DNA of 13,394 nt from CAZADH01 sp964483805 (GCA_964483805.1 CAZADH010000163.1:1-13394); one strand, 5' to 3'. Counted from the stretch's first letter, positions 5,911 to 13,277 are shown. Made by a program: numbers and translations. The notes: generated by a model not told the origin, from the sequence alone.

Positions 5911-7678
5911 GACCAGGGTGGCAAACAAGCGACCGAACCGCCGGCCCCTCGTGGGCGTGCGCAGCAGCGTGCTGCTCCTCGGTCTGGTGTTCCTGTGGTT
6001 CTGCACGCCCGACCACCAGGCCTGGGGCCGGGCCGGCGGCGGCCACTCGTACTCCAGCAGTTCGAGCCGTTCGAGCAGTTCGAGCCGTTCCAGCAGTTCG
6101 AGCAGTTCGAGCCGATCGAGCCGTTCGAGTTCATCCAGCGGATACCGCAGTTCGAGCAGTTCCAGTTCACGAAGTTCATCGGCGTCAACGCCGCGCCGGC
6201 CTCCGCCACCCCCGACCTGCGTGACGGTCACGCGCACCTTTCCCACGGTTCGCCCAGGCCTGCAGGATGAACCCGCGCGTCAGTTCCAAGCGGGGCCGGA
6301 CGCCGGGGTCACCCCAGCCGGCTTGGCGAAAGCATCGGTCGGCAAAGGCGTCTCGGGCGACTGGGTCATCGTGTCCGGCACCACGCTGTTCCTCATCATG
6401 CTTTTTCTGCTCCGCGGCGGCCTTTGCTGGGTATGCGTGCGTTTCCGGTGGGTCGACGCCACGGCGCTCGAACTGGCCATGACGCGCACCGTGGGTGGCG
6501 ACGCCGCCCTGCCGATCCCCGTCGGCAGGAAAACCAAGCAACGCCTTGCCCAGGCGCTCATCGATCTGCGCAACCGCGACCCCCAGTTTGCCCTGGCGAC
6601 GGTCCTTCCTCGGGCCGAAAGAGCGTTTTCGGCCATTCAGGACGCCTGGTCCAACCAGGACCTTGGGCCCGTCCAACCGTTCCTCTCCGACGCCGTGTTC
6701 GAGCGATTCTCGCTGCAGATCAGCGATCTACGCCGCCGGAAGGTTCGTGACGTCATGAAAGACCTGTCGGTCAGCGGATCGCAGGTTGTCGCCATCGACT
6801 CCGACGAGCACTACGACGTCATGCATGTCCTGATCACCGCATCCGGCATCAACTTCCGCGAACACCTCGAGACCCGCGAGTTCCTGGAAGGTTCCGACAC
6901 CCAGGAAGCATTCTCGGAAGTGTGGTCGTTTGTGCGTCGAGGCAGCGCCAGAACCTCGGGAAAATCAGGTCTGATCGAAGGCTCGTGCCCGAATTGCGGT
7001 ACGACAATCGGGATGCAACGCGCCGCGACTTGCCCGTCGTGCCAATCGTTTCTGCGGTCCGGCGAACATGATTGGGTGCTGGCCGAAATCACGCAGACCT
7101 GCGAGTGGAACTTCTCGATCCCCACGGGGATCGGAGGCCTCTCAGAGATGGTCGCCCGCGACCCGGGTTTTAATGTTCAACAACTCGAAGACCGCGCCTC
7201 GGTCGTGTTCTGGCGCCGACAAGATTGCTATCGCAAACGCTCGACCGAACCGTTGCTCCGCCACGCCGCACCGGAGTATCTGGCTGATTTCGCCAAGGAA
7301 CTGCGCCCCGATAAGCAGGGGCACACCCCAGTGTTCATCAATCCGGCCGTCGGCTCGGTCGATGTTCGCCGGATCACTTGTGAAAGCACCTGCGAAACCG
7401 TCGCGATCGAGATCCGCTGGAGCGCCGAGCCGGCCATGCTCGACAAGAAAGGGCAGATCGTCAATCAGCAGGGGGGCACGAAGAACTCGCACGACTCATT
7501 CGTATTCATGCGCAAACCCGGCGTGAAAACCGACCTGCGCCTCGCCTTCTCGAGTTCGCACTGCCCAGGCTGCGGAGCACCCGAGACCAACGCGACCGAC
7601 AATGTCTGCCCGTATTGCCAGGCGGCGGTCAACGACGGCTCGAGCGGCTGGACCCTTCTGCGCATCTTCCGAGGCTAA
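5900..7678 (+). CDS. Membrane/exported protein with Ser-rich linker and two tandem Tim44-like plus zinc-ribbon units
   Basis: The protein has 592 residues. A signal-like hydrophobic segment (about 21-43) is followed by a Ser/Arg low-complexity stretch (50-97), a proline run (101-105) and a transmembrane segment (about 155-181). Residues about 210-360 resemble the Tim44/MRPL45 fold (DPQFALATVLPRAERAFSAI, AWSNQDLGPVQPFLSDAVFE) and are followed by a zinc ribbon, CPNC 363-366 and CPSC 378-381. The second half repeats this order: DPGFNVQQLEDRA at 421-433, RSTEPLLRHAAPEYLADFA at 447-465, SHDSFVFMRK at 530-539, then CPGC 555-558 and CPYC 570-573. The two ribbons are followed by matching DWVLAEI and GWTLLRI segments. 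Tim44-like domains in bacteria are linked to membrane-associated protein handling, but I know of no reaction for this one. The ATG overlaps the TMEM43-like gene by 11 nt, suggesting a functional pair. It is the last gene of the operon. Confidence 0.82.
   Translation: MIPETRVANKRPNRRPLVGVRSSVLLLGLVFLWFCTPDHQAWGRAGGGHSYSSSSSRSSSSSRSSSSSSSSRSSRSSSSSGYRSSSSSSSRSSSASTPRRPPPPPTCVTVTRTFPTVRPGLQDEPARQFQAGPDAGVTPAGLAKASVGKGVSGDWVIVSGTTLFLIMLFLLRGGLCWVCVRFRWVDATALELAMTRTVGGDAALPIPVGRKTKQRLAQALIDLRNRDPQFALATVLPRAERAFSAIQDAWSNQDLGPVQPFLSDAVFERFSLQISDLRRRKVRDVMKDLSVSGSQVVAIDSDEHYDVMHVLITASGINFREHLETREFLEGSDTQEAFSEVWSFVRRGSARTSGKSGLIEGSCPNCGTTIGMQRAATCPSCQSFLRSGEHDWVLAEITQTCEWNFSIPTGIGGLSEMVARDPGFNVQQLEDRASVVFWRRQDCYRKRSTEPLLRHAAPEYLADFAKELRPDKQGHTPVFINPAVGSVDVRRITCESTCETVAIEIRWSAEPAMLDKKGQIVNQQGGTKNSHDSFVFMRKPGVKTDLRLAFSSSHCPGCGAPETNATDNVCPYCQAAVNDGSSGWTLLRIFRG
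6061..6132 (+). repeat. Tandem 9-nt repeats encoding the Ser/Arg linker
   Basis: Eight consecutive 9-nt units based on TTCGAGCCG or TTCGAGCAG, with a few substitutions, code for Ser-Ser-Arg or Ser-Ser-Ser triplets. Degenerate copies continue to about 6180. Such a repeat can change length by slippage in whole codons, so the linker length may vary between strains without breaking the frame. Confidence 0.85.
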
Positions 7679-7692
7679 GAACCCGAAAGATC

Positions 7693-8901
7693 TCAGAACC
7701 CGAACACCTCGCGGATCATCGAGAACATGTTCCACGTTCCCTTGTCGGGTTCCTCACCGCTGATCAACCGCGCGATCTTCTCCATCGCGATGAAGATCGG
7801 GGTGCCTTCGAGATTCTGCAATACAAAAGGTTGCCCATTGTTGACCGACGGGATCACCACCTCGCCGGCCGACGGAATGAAGTGGCTGATCGCGTAGCGC
7901 AGACTGCCCTCGACTCGCGACGGCTCGAGCCCCATCGACTTGAACGCGCGATTGAGAATGACTTTGACCTTTTCGCGCGGGATCTTCAAACGCCCGAACA
8001 GGTCGAGCAGGATCTTGGTGTTCTTGATGAACGTAAGTTCCATGGTCATCATCAACAAGATCATGTCGGTGAACTCCAGAATGCGCAACTCGAGGTCGGT
8101 CATCTGGTTGTGCGTGTCGATGATGACGTAATCGTAATGCGCCCGGAGAATCTCGAGCACTTTCTCGACCTGGTCGGGAGAGATTTTGTCGGCAAGCTCG
8201 GGAAGGGGAGGGGGCAACAGGACCTTTAGCCCCGATGCATGTTCGGTCAGGTATTTCTCGACCAGCTTGATATCCCACGGCGGCCGGTTCTTCACGAGGT
8301 CAAGGATGTTCTTTTCGTGGGTCAGGTTGAGCAGAATGTGCTGGTCACCAAAGGCGAGGTTCAGATCGACAAGAACTGTCTTCTGGTGGAAGTACCGCGC
8401 CATCATGACCGCCAGGTTGGCTGACATGACCGACTTGCCGGCGCCACCCTTGACGTTGAAGAACGTGATGACCCGACCGAACGGTGATTTCGACAAACCG
8501 CGCGCCAGCAGTTCACTGGCGCGGCGTGCATACATCTGGCGGATCTCGCTGGCAAAGCCGGGGTACATGCCGACCAGCCGCAAGACGAGCTCCTTCGGAA
8601 TGAACATCAACTGGAACTCTTGATAACCGACCAGGGTCGCCAACGCCGGCGTGCCGTTGAGCAACTCGACCTCGCCGTAGGTGTCTCCGGGATCAATGTT
8701 GAAGAGGGTCTTCTTTTTGCCGTCGTGCTGCTTGGTGACGGCAACCTGCCCCGAGATCACCAGCAGGATGTCGCGAACTTCCTCGCCCTCTTCGACCACC
8801 CGCGTGCCGGACGTATACTTCTGGATGCGCGCCGCCTGTGCGAGTTTGAGCACCTCATTGGTCGGCAATGTCGCAAAAAAAGGAAACGCTTTCAGGTCCA
8901 T
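7693..8901 (-). CDS. Cyclic-nucleotide-binding-like domain fused to CpaE/MinD-like ATPase
   Basis: The protein has 402 residues. Residues about 6-125 form a cNMP-binding/CRP-type beta-roll: FFATLPTNEV at the start, a VVEEGEEVRDILLVISGQVA core and YGEVELLNGTPALATL as the phosphate-binding cassette. The Glu (E77) is present, but the Arg expected after T-P is Ala (A86), so cAMP or cGMP binding is doubtful. Residues about 142-385 are a deviant-Walker ATPase with VKGGAGKS (signature K151, P-loop K156), LVDLNLAFGD and IIDTHNQMTD, closest in pattern to CpaE/TadZ. Unlike the FHA-fused paralogue at 1000-2181, it keeps both lysines and should bind and hydrolyse ATP. It ends NMFSMIREVFGF, a possible amphipathic anchor. 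AAGGA (complement of 8913-8917) lies 11 nt before the ATG, and a good promoter lies at 8952-8980. It converges on the upstream operon with only 14 nt between stops. Confidence 0.9.
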   Translation of the reverse strand: MDLKAFPFFATLPTNEVLKLAQAARIQKYTSGTRVVEEGEEVRDILLVISGQVAVTKQHDGKKKTLFNIDPGDTYGEVELLNGTPALATLVGYQEFQLMFIPKELVLRLVGMYPGFASEIRQMYARRASELLARGLSKSPFGRVITFFNVKGGAGKSVMSANLAVMMARYFHQKTVLVDLNLAFGDQHILLNLTHEKNILDLVKNRPPWDIKLVEKYLTEHASGLKVLLPPPLPELADKISPDQVEKVLEILRAHYDYVIIDTHNQMTDLELRILEFTDMILLMMTMELTFIKNTKILLDLFGRLKIPREKVKVILNRAFKSMGLEPSRVEGSLRYAISHFIPSAGEVVIPSVNNGQPFVLQNLEGTPIFIAMEKIARLISGEEPDKGTWNMFSMIREVFGF

Positions 8902-8951
8902 ACGGTTGTCGATCCTTGCTCTTAACTGAATTCGGGACGAGACCGGCAGTC

Positions 8952-8980
8952 AGTATACGCGAGCGCCAAGATCGGATCAA
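8952..8980 (-). promoter_or_regulatory. Sigma70-type promoter of the cNMP-domain/ATPase gene
   Basis: On the minus strand TTGATC (complement of 8975-8980) and TATACT (complement of 8952-8957) are separated by exactly 17 bp, matching 4 of 6 and 5 of 6 consensus bases. Transcription would begin near 8945, giving a leader of about 44 nt before the ATG at 8901. Confidence 0.6.
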
Positions 8981-9034
8981 CATTGGCGGACGAGGATCTG
9001 GCAGAGCCGCCCATCTTGCCGGTTTGCGCCACAG

Positions 9035-9064
9035 GTGAAAACTTTGCGCCTCTTATGGTGTAAT
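9035..9064 (+). promoter_or_regulatory. Possible promoter of the SH3/peptidase cluster
   Basis: GTGAAA at 9035-9040 (4 of 6 to the -35) and TGTAAT at 9059-9064 (5 of 6 to the -10) are 18 bp apart, about 50 nt before the ATG at 9113. It is weaker than the opposing minus-strand promoter, with which it shares the 211-nt divergent spacer. Confidence 0.38.
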
Positions 9065-9102
9065 ACTGTGTTAGAAACCAATCAGATTCTGAGCTTCGGG
9101 CC

Positions 9103-9107
9103 GGAGG
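9103..9107 (+). promoter_or_regulatory. Ribosome binding site that sets the start at 9113
   Basis: GGAGG at 9103-9107 is 5 nt before ATG 9113. It selects that codon over the in-frame GTG at 9035, which has no such site and would place non-signal sequence before the signal peptide. Confidence 0.65.
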
Positions 9108-9112
9108 GAACC

Positions 9113-10351
9113 ATGCGACACTCGAACCTTCGTGTATTTTTCGCCACAATCGCGCTGCTCGCCATCGTCTCATTGCTCTCGGCGACCGACACTCCGTTTA
9201 CCAACACGCCGGTGACCGTGGGCCAGAGCAGCAACGCCCCGGCGGTACCGTCACCGTACGCCCAACCGATTCCTGACGGCAGCAAGATCCAGGGCACGAT
9301 CGACGTCGATACCACCCTCAACGTGCGTGACGCACCGTGGGGTACTATCATCGGGTCGCTCAAGGCCGGCGACAAGGTGACCATCATCGGTCAGGTCGGC
9401 GACTGGTACAAAATCAACTGGAACGGCCGCGTCGCCTACATCCACTCGGCGTACTGCCTGCGCCCGGGCGAACCCGCCAAGCCGTTCATTCGCTCCGGCT
9501 GGATCAACGCCCCGTTGGGCGTGAATGTTCGCCGGACGCCCGGCGGCGACGTCATCGGCCAACTCAAAGACCAGATGCAGGTCGAGATCCTCGGCGTCAC
9601 CGGCAAATGGGTCAAGATCAAGTACAACAACAACGAAGCGTTCGTCTCGATCGATTATGTCGATGCCGGGGTACCCAAGAAACCGGAAGGCGACGGCGTG
9701 ACCCCGATGACCGGCACGGGCGTGGTCACGGCCGAGGTCGGCCTCAACGTGCGCTCGTCCCCTTGGGGCGGTATTCTCAATGTATTGCCCAACGGCGCCA
9801 AGGTGCAGATCACCGGCAAGATCGACGACTGGTATCGCATCAATTACAACGGCAAGACCGCCTACGTGCACAGCAACTACATCGACCGTGGCGGCACGGG
9901 CACCACACCGCAGCCGACCGATCCGGGGCCCGCTGGTTCACAGCAACAGCGGATCGCCAAATGTGCCAAAGACCTGGTCGGCTCCACGCGTTTCCGCGGT
10001 CCCGAGGTCGACTACGGCAACCTGGCCTGTGCCCAGGTGGTCTCAACGGCCCTGAAGAACGCCGGCGTGCTCCCGGCCGCGGTGCTCAATGTGCGCTCGG
10101 TCGTCTCCCAGCTCAAAGATCGGGGTTGGGTCGAGGTCCATCCGCCGCCTTATCAAGAGGGCGACGTCATCACCTGGAAGACCTACGACTACACCGGTGA
10201 CGGCGTCAAAGATCCCGACACCCACGTCGGCATCATGGTCAAAGACGGCAACACCTTCAAGGCCATGAACAACTCGAGCCGATTGCGCATGCCCCGTCTC
10301 ACCGACGCCAACATTGCGCCCGTCACCCGCGTGCTGCGGAAAGTCGCTTGA
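9113..10351 (+). CDS. Exported protein with three bacterial SH3 domains and a C-terminal cysteine-peptidase-like (NlpC/P60 or CHAP-type) domain
   Basis: The 412-residue protein begins with a signal peptide (MRHSNLRVFFATIALLAIVS). Three SH3b modules follow, at about 59-115, 125-185 and 200-258. Modules 1 and 3 carry the LNVR-x-x-PWG opening and GDWYKI or DDWYRI cores, while module 2 is divergent (VNVRRTPGGDVIG). Bacterial SH3 modules commonly bind peptidoglycan peptides. The C-terminal 135 residues look like a papain-like peptidase or amidase: NLACAQVVSTALKNAG with candidate nucleophile C306, GDVITWK, then HVGIMV with candidate base H371, and AMNNSS as a possible third site. NlpC/P60 enzymes cut within wall stem peptides, which fits the domain architecture, but this domain is divergent and I cannot place it in a named subfamily. 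The next gene begins 8 nt after the stop, so they are co-transcribed. Confidence 0.8.
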   Translation: MRHSNLRVFFATIALLAIVSLLSATDTPFTNTPVTVGQSSNAPAVPSPYAQPIPDGSKIQGTIDVDTTLNVRDAPWGTIIGSLKAGDKVTIIGQVGDWYKINWNGRVAYIHSAYCLRPGEPAKPFIRSGWINAPLGVNVRRTPGGDVIGQLKDQMQVEILGVTGKWVKIKYNNNEAFVSIDYVDAGVPKKPEGDGVTPMTGTGVVTAEVGLNVRSSPWGGILNVLPNGAKVQITGKIDDWYRINYNGKTAYVHSNYIDRGGTGTTPQPTDPGPAGSQQQRIAKCAKDLVGSTRFRGPEVDYGNLACAQVVSTALKNAGVLPAAVLNVRSVVSQLKDRGWVEVHPPPYQEGDVITWKTYDYTGDGVKDPDTHVGIMVKDGNTFKAMNNSSRLRMPRLTDANIAPVTRVLRKVA

Positions 10352-10359
10352 GGTCGAGC

Positions 10360-12150
10360 ATGACACCGGTGGTCACCATCAAGAGAGCAATAATATGTAT
10401 TGCTATGTGCACTTTCTTTGCCACGTCCATGTCTCCTGCCGCGTCGGCATCGACCCCGGAGCCGGTAGCCCCAGGCTGGCAGATCGGTTACGGACAGGGT
10501 CCCGAGCAGGTCTCGTTCGCCAATGCATCGAACACCCCGAATTTTGAAGAGGCCGCGCCCTTCGGCCCAATGGCCTTCCGCTGCCACGACGGACGCCTCT
10601 GGCTGGCTGACAGCGTTCGCGGTCGCGTCTTGGTGTTTGACGGCGCTGGCAAGCTGACCGGCACGCTACAACTGCCGCAGAACGCGACCGACACCCTGCT
10701 CGAAGACCTCGCGGTCACCATCGACGCCGCCGGCAAAACCACGGTCACCGTGGCCGATGCGGCCACCCGCAAGATCTATCGCTTCGCGTGGCCCTCGGGC
10801 AAACTCGAGGCCGAGTTCGGCACCCCCGAGCAAGTCGTGCAGGTCCAGCAACTCGAAATCGATGCGACCGACCGCACCTGGGTCGGTGATGTTGGCCGCG
10901 GCATGCTGGTGGTCTTCGATGCCGCCGGCAAACTCGTGGGGGAGCGGCCCTGGAACCGCACCGGTTTCGTCTGGGCTGGCGGTGACCGGTATTACACGAT
11001 TCTATTCGCGCCGGGTTCGGGGTGCCACCTCGTGCTCAACGACCTGGCCGGGAACGTGCTCTCCGACCGGTGTCTGGGCATGGTCCGCACGCAGAACCCA
11101 CGGCTGTGGGCGGTCGATCCCGACGGCACCGCCTGGGTCACGTTCATCCCCCCGGGCGGCTTCCGAGGCGAGCTGTTCCTGTGCGGGTTCGATGCAACGG
11201 GCGGCCTGACTGCCATCGGCACCGTGCGTCCCCCGGCGATGAACAGGTTCATCGAGCGAACCGAACGGCACTCGTTCATGGTTGCCGCCGCCGATTTCGA
11301 GCGAGCCCCCGAGGGCGTGGTCCGTGTCTCCGAACTGGCTGGTCCGGCCAAACCGGGGAAGGGCACCGACGCACTGCCCACTCCGACCGTGAGTGCGACC
11401 ACGCTCGCAACGTTCACCGGTCCGGTGCCGCGGTCGCTCATTGCCGAGAACGGCCGCGTCTGGGCCATTCTCGACGATCGATCGGTCGTCGCCGTTGACT
11501 GGAAAACCGGCAAGACCGAATCGCTCCCGGCGCTCAACGGCGCAGTCTCGATCGCCCCGGGTTCCGGCGGGGCAGTGTTGGCCCTCGACGCCACGGGGCG
11601 GTTGGTGACGGGATTGCCGACGGCCCTCGCACCCTCGGCCGGGGTGGTCGGCACTCGCGTCCAGGTCAGCGCCGACGGCGTCCCGCTGGTGACGGCCCCC
11701 GATCGCGCCGTCATCGTCGACCCGACAGCATCGGCGCCCACCGGTATCAGCGGCGTCGGCCTCGTCACCCCGCTGCAAAACGGCTTCTTCGCGCAACTGA
11801 CCGCCGGCCGGCAGACGGTCGGCGACTGGCGGGTCGAACTGATCGATAACCTCGGCAACTGCATGAAGCAACTGCACCGGTTCGACCCGCGCTTCGATCC
11901 GTCGGGCATGATCATCGGTCCGGCCAACGCCGACGGCACCTTCCTGCTGCGCTGCGTCGACCAGGGTCGGGCCCAGGTCTATGCCTTCGGCCAGAATGGC
12001 CGCATGCTCTGGCGCATCGAACAACCAGCGACGGCCACCTGCCTACCCCCGCTGGTCTTCGGCGGCCCCGACGACGCTTTGCTGACCGCGGTTGCTGTTG
12101 CGGGCGGTTGGCAGTTGCAGGCGATCCAGATCGCCCAACCCAAGGGTTGA
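10360..12150 (+). CDS. Exported beta-propeller-like (NHL/SMP-30-like repeat) protein of unknown function
   Basis: The 596-residue product starts with a signal peptide (TIKRAIICIAMCTFFATS region, Ala-rich cleavage site near residue 30). From about residue 77 it shows repeated strands of the form D-G-R-L-W-L-A-D, G-R-V-L-V-F-D-x-A-G-K-L, such as RGRVLVFDGAGKLTG and RGMLVVFDAAGKLVGE, typical of NHL or SMP-30-like propeller blades; similar D-x-x-G turns recur to the end. No catalytic signature was recognised, so a binding or scaffolding role is as likely as an enzymatic one. I chose ATG 10360, preceded by GAGG at 10350-10353 with 6 nt spacing; a TTG at 10348 overlapping the previous stop is the alternative. 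The signal-peptide DNA (about 10380-10420) is clearly more AT-rich than the rest. It lies between two wall-active genes, suggesting an envelope role. Confidence 0.7.
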   Translation: MTPVVTIKRAIICIAMCTFFATSMSPAASASTPEPVAPGWQIGYGQGPEQVSFANASNTPNFEEAAPFGPMAFRCHDGRLWLADSVRGRVLVFDGAGKLTGTLQLPQNATDTLLEDLAVTIDAAGKTTVTVADAATRKIYRFAWPSGKLEAEFGTPEQVVQVQQLEIDATDRTWVGDVGRGMLVVFDAAGKLVGERPWNRTGFVWAGGDRYYTILFAPGSGCHLVLNDLAGNVLSDRCLGMVRTQNPRLWAVDPDGTAWVTFIPPGGFRGELFLCGFDATGGLTAIGTVRPPAMNRFIERTERHSFMVAAADFERAPEGVVRVSELAGPAKPGKGTDALPTPTVSATTLATFTGPVPRSLIAENGRVWAILDDRSVVAVDWKTGKTESLPALNGAVSIAPGSGGAVLALDATGRLVTGLPTALAPSAGVVGTRVQVSADGVPLVTAPDRAVIVDPTASAPTGISGVGLVTPLQNGFFAQLTAGRQTVGDWRVELIDNLGNCMKQLHRFDPRFDPSGMIIGPANADGTFLLRCVDQGRAQVYAFGQNGRMLWRIEQPATATCLPPLVFGGPDDALLTAVAVAGGWQLQAIQIAQPKG

Positions 12151-12181
12151 CCACCGATGGCAACCCGGCCCAACGAGCAAT

Positions 12182-12187
12182 AGGAGG
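12182..12187 (+). promoter_or_regulatory. Strong ribosome binding site setting the start at 12195
   Basis: AGGAGG at 12182-12187 is 7 nt from ATG 12195. It excludes the in-frame codon at 12108, which lies inside the propeller gene, and puts the signal peptide at the N-terminus. Confidence 0.8.
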
Positions 12188-12194
12188 TATTTAC

Positions 12195-13277
12195 ATGATC
12201 AATCGCCCGTATGCACGGATATCGGTCCTGGCCGTAATGCTGGGCATGGTCGCTCTCTGGACAGTGTCCGGTGGTGGCCCCCTGGCCGCCGCCGACAATA
12301 CGCCGTATGACGGCGATCCGATCGCGGTCAACGCCGGTCAGGCCTACAATGCCGGCACCGCCACGCCGATCCCCAACGCCGGTGCCGGGGGCGAAGAGCG
12401 CACCTACACGGTGCAACCGGGTGACTGGCTGTGCAAGATCGCCCGGCAATTGCTCGGCGACGCCGATCGGTGGCGCGAACTCGTCGACCTCAACAAAGAC
12501 AAATACCCATCGCTCGAAAAGAATCCCAACCTGATTTACGCCGGCTGGGTGCTGCGTTTGCCCGGCGGGGCCGACAGTTCGGCACCGTCCTCGAGCACCT
12601 CGGTGGCTGCCGGCGGTGAGGAAGGCACGGTCTGCGTCAACGGCAGCACCCTCAACGTACGCACCGGCCCCTGGGGCAAGATCATCGGCAGTCTCAATGA
12701 CGGCGCCAAGGTCAAGGTGATCGGCACCAGCGGCGACTGGTACAAGATCGACTTCAACGGCCAGACCGCCTACGTTCATGCGAACTACGTCAGCACGGCC
12801 AGACGTCCGGCCGGTCAGGTTGGGGTTCGGGAACCCTCGAACCCCGGGACGCCGGTGACCGTCGGCAGCGGCCGATTCGGCGCCGCACCGTGTTCGCCCA
12901 TGCCCGGTCGGACCTCATCGGAATACGGACCGCGCGATCTTTTCGGCCACAGCTACCATTACGGCATCGATCTGCCAGTATCGAACGGGACCCGCCTCAA
13001 CGCTCTGGGTGACGGCGTCGTCGTCGCTGCCGGTTACGAGTCGGGCGGCGGCAACTACGTCAAGGTCAGATACGACAATGGGGTCGAGTCGTTCATGTGC
13101 CATCTGCGCAGTTACTCGGTGCGTACCGGGCAACGCGTCAACATGGGCCAGGAGATCGCCCGTTCCGACAATACGGGCCAATGGACGACCGGTGCCCATC
13201 TCCACCTCGGTATCAAGGTCAACGGCAAGTATGTAAACCCCCGTTCGGTGCCCGGTTTGCCCCTGCCCCCGAGGTAA
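12195..13277 (+). CDS. Exported LysM-SH3-M23 (LytM-type) peptidoglycan endopeptidase
   Basis: The 360-residue protein has a signal peptide (cleavage near residue 33), a LysM wall-binding domain (about 69-123; RTYTVQPGDWLCKIARQLLG), one SH3b domain (about 144-200; TLNVRTGPWGKIIGSL, GDWYKIDFNG) and an M23 metallopeptidase domain (about 230-355). The zinc-site pattern is intact: H255-x3-D259 in HYGIDL, H303 in MCHL and H335/H337 in GAHLHLG. It should cut peptide cross-links of peptidoglycan. These residues argue for an active enzyme rather than a degenerate EnvC/NlpD-type activator. Its SH3 module is very close to module 1 of the protein at 9113-10351. It follows the propeller gene by 44 nt with its own strong ribosome binding site and is probably co-transcribed. 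Confidence 0.93.
   Translation: MINRPYARISVLAVMLGMVALWTVSGGGPLAAADNTPYDGDPIAVNAGQAYNAGTATPIPNAGAGGEERTYTVQPGDWLCKIARQLLGDADRWRELVDLNKDKYPSLEKNPNLIYAGWVLRLPGGADSSAPSSSTSVAAGGEEGTVCVNGSTLNVRTGPWGKIIGSLNDGAKVKVIGTSGDWYKIDFNGQTAYVHANYVSTARRPAGQVGVREPSNPGTPVTVGSGRFGAAPCSPMPGRTSSEYGPRDLFGHSYHYGIDLPVSNGTRLNALGDGVVVAAGYESGGGNYVKVRYDNGVESFMCHLRSYSVRTGQRVNMGQEIARSDNTGQWTTGAHLHLGIKVNGKYVNPRSVPGLPLPPR

Noticed and set aside
5995..6270. Alternative forward frame giving a Gln/Phe/Glu-rich repeat peptide
   Set aside because: It is the 9-nt repeat read in another frame inside a gene with clear domains on both sides.
7679..7704. Repeated GAACCCGAA between the convergent stops
   Set aside because: The two copies are direct, not inverted, so they make no terminator hairpin, and the second copy is simply the 3' end of the minus-strand gene.
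10992..12024. Long minus-strand open frames over the propeller gene
   Set aside because: These are shadows of a signal-peptide-bearing plus-strand gene with regular repeats; no start signals or domains are visible on the minus strand.
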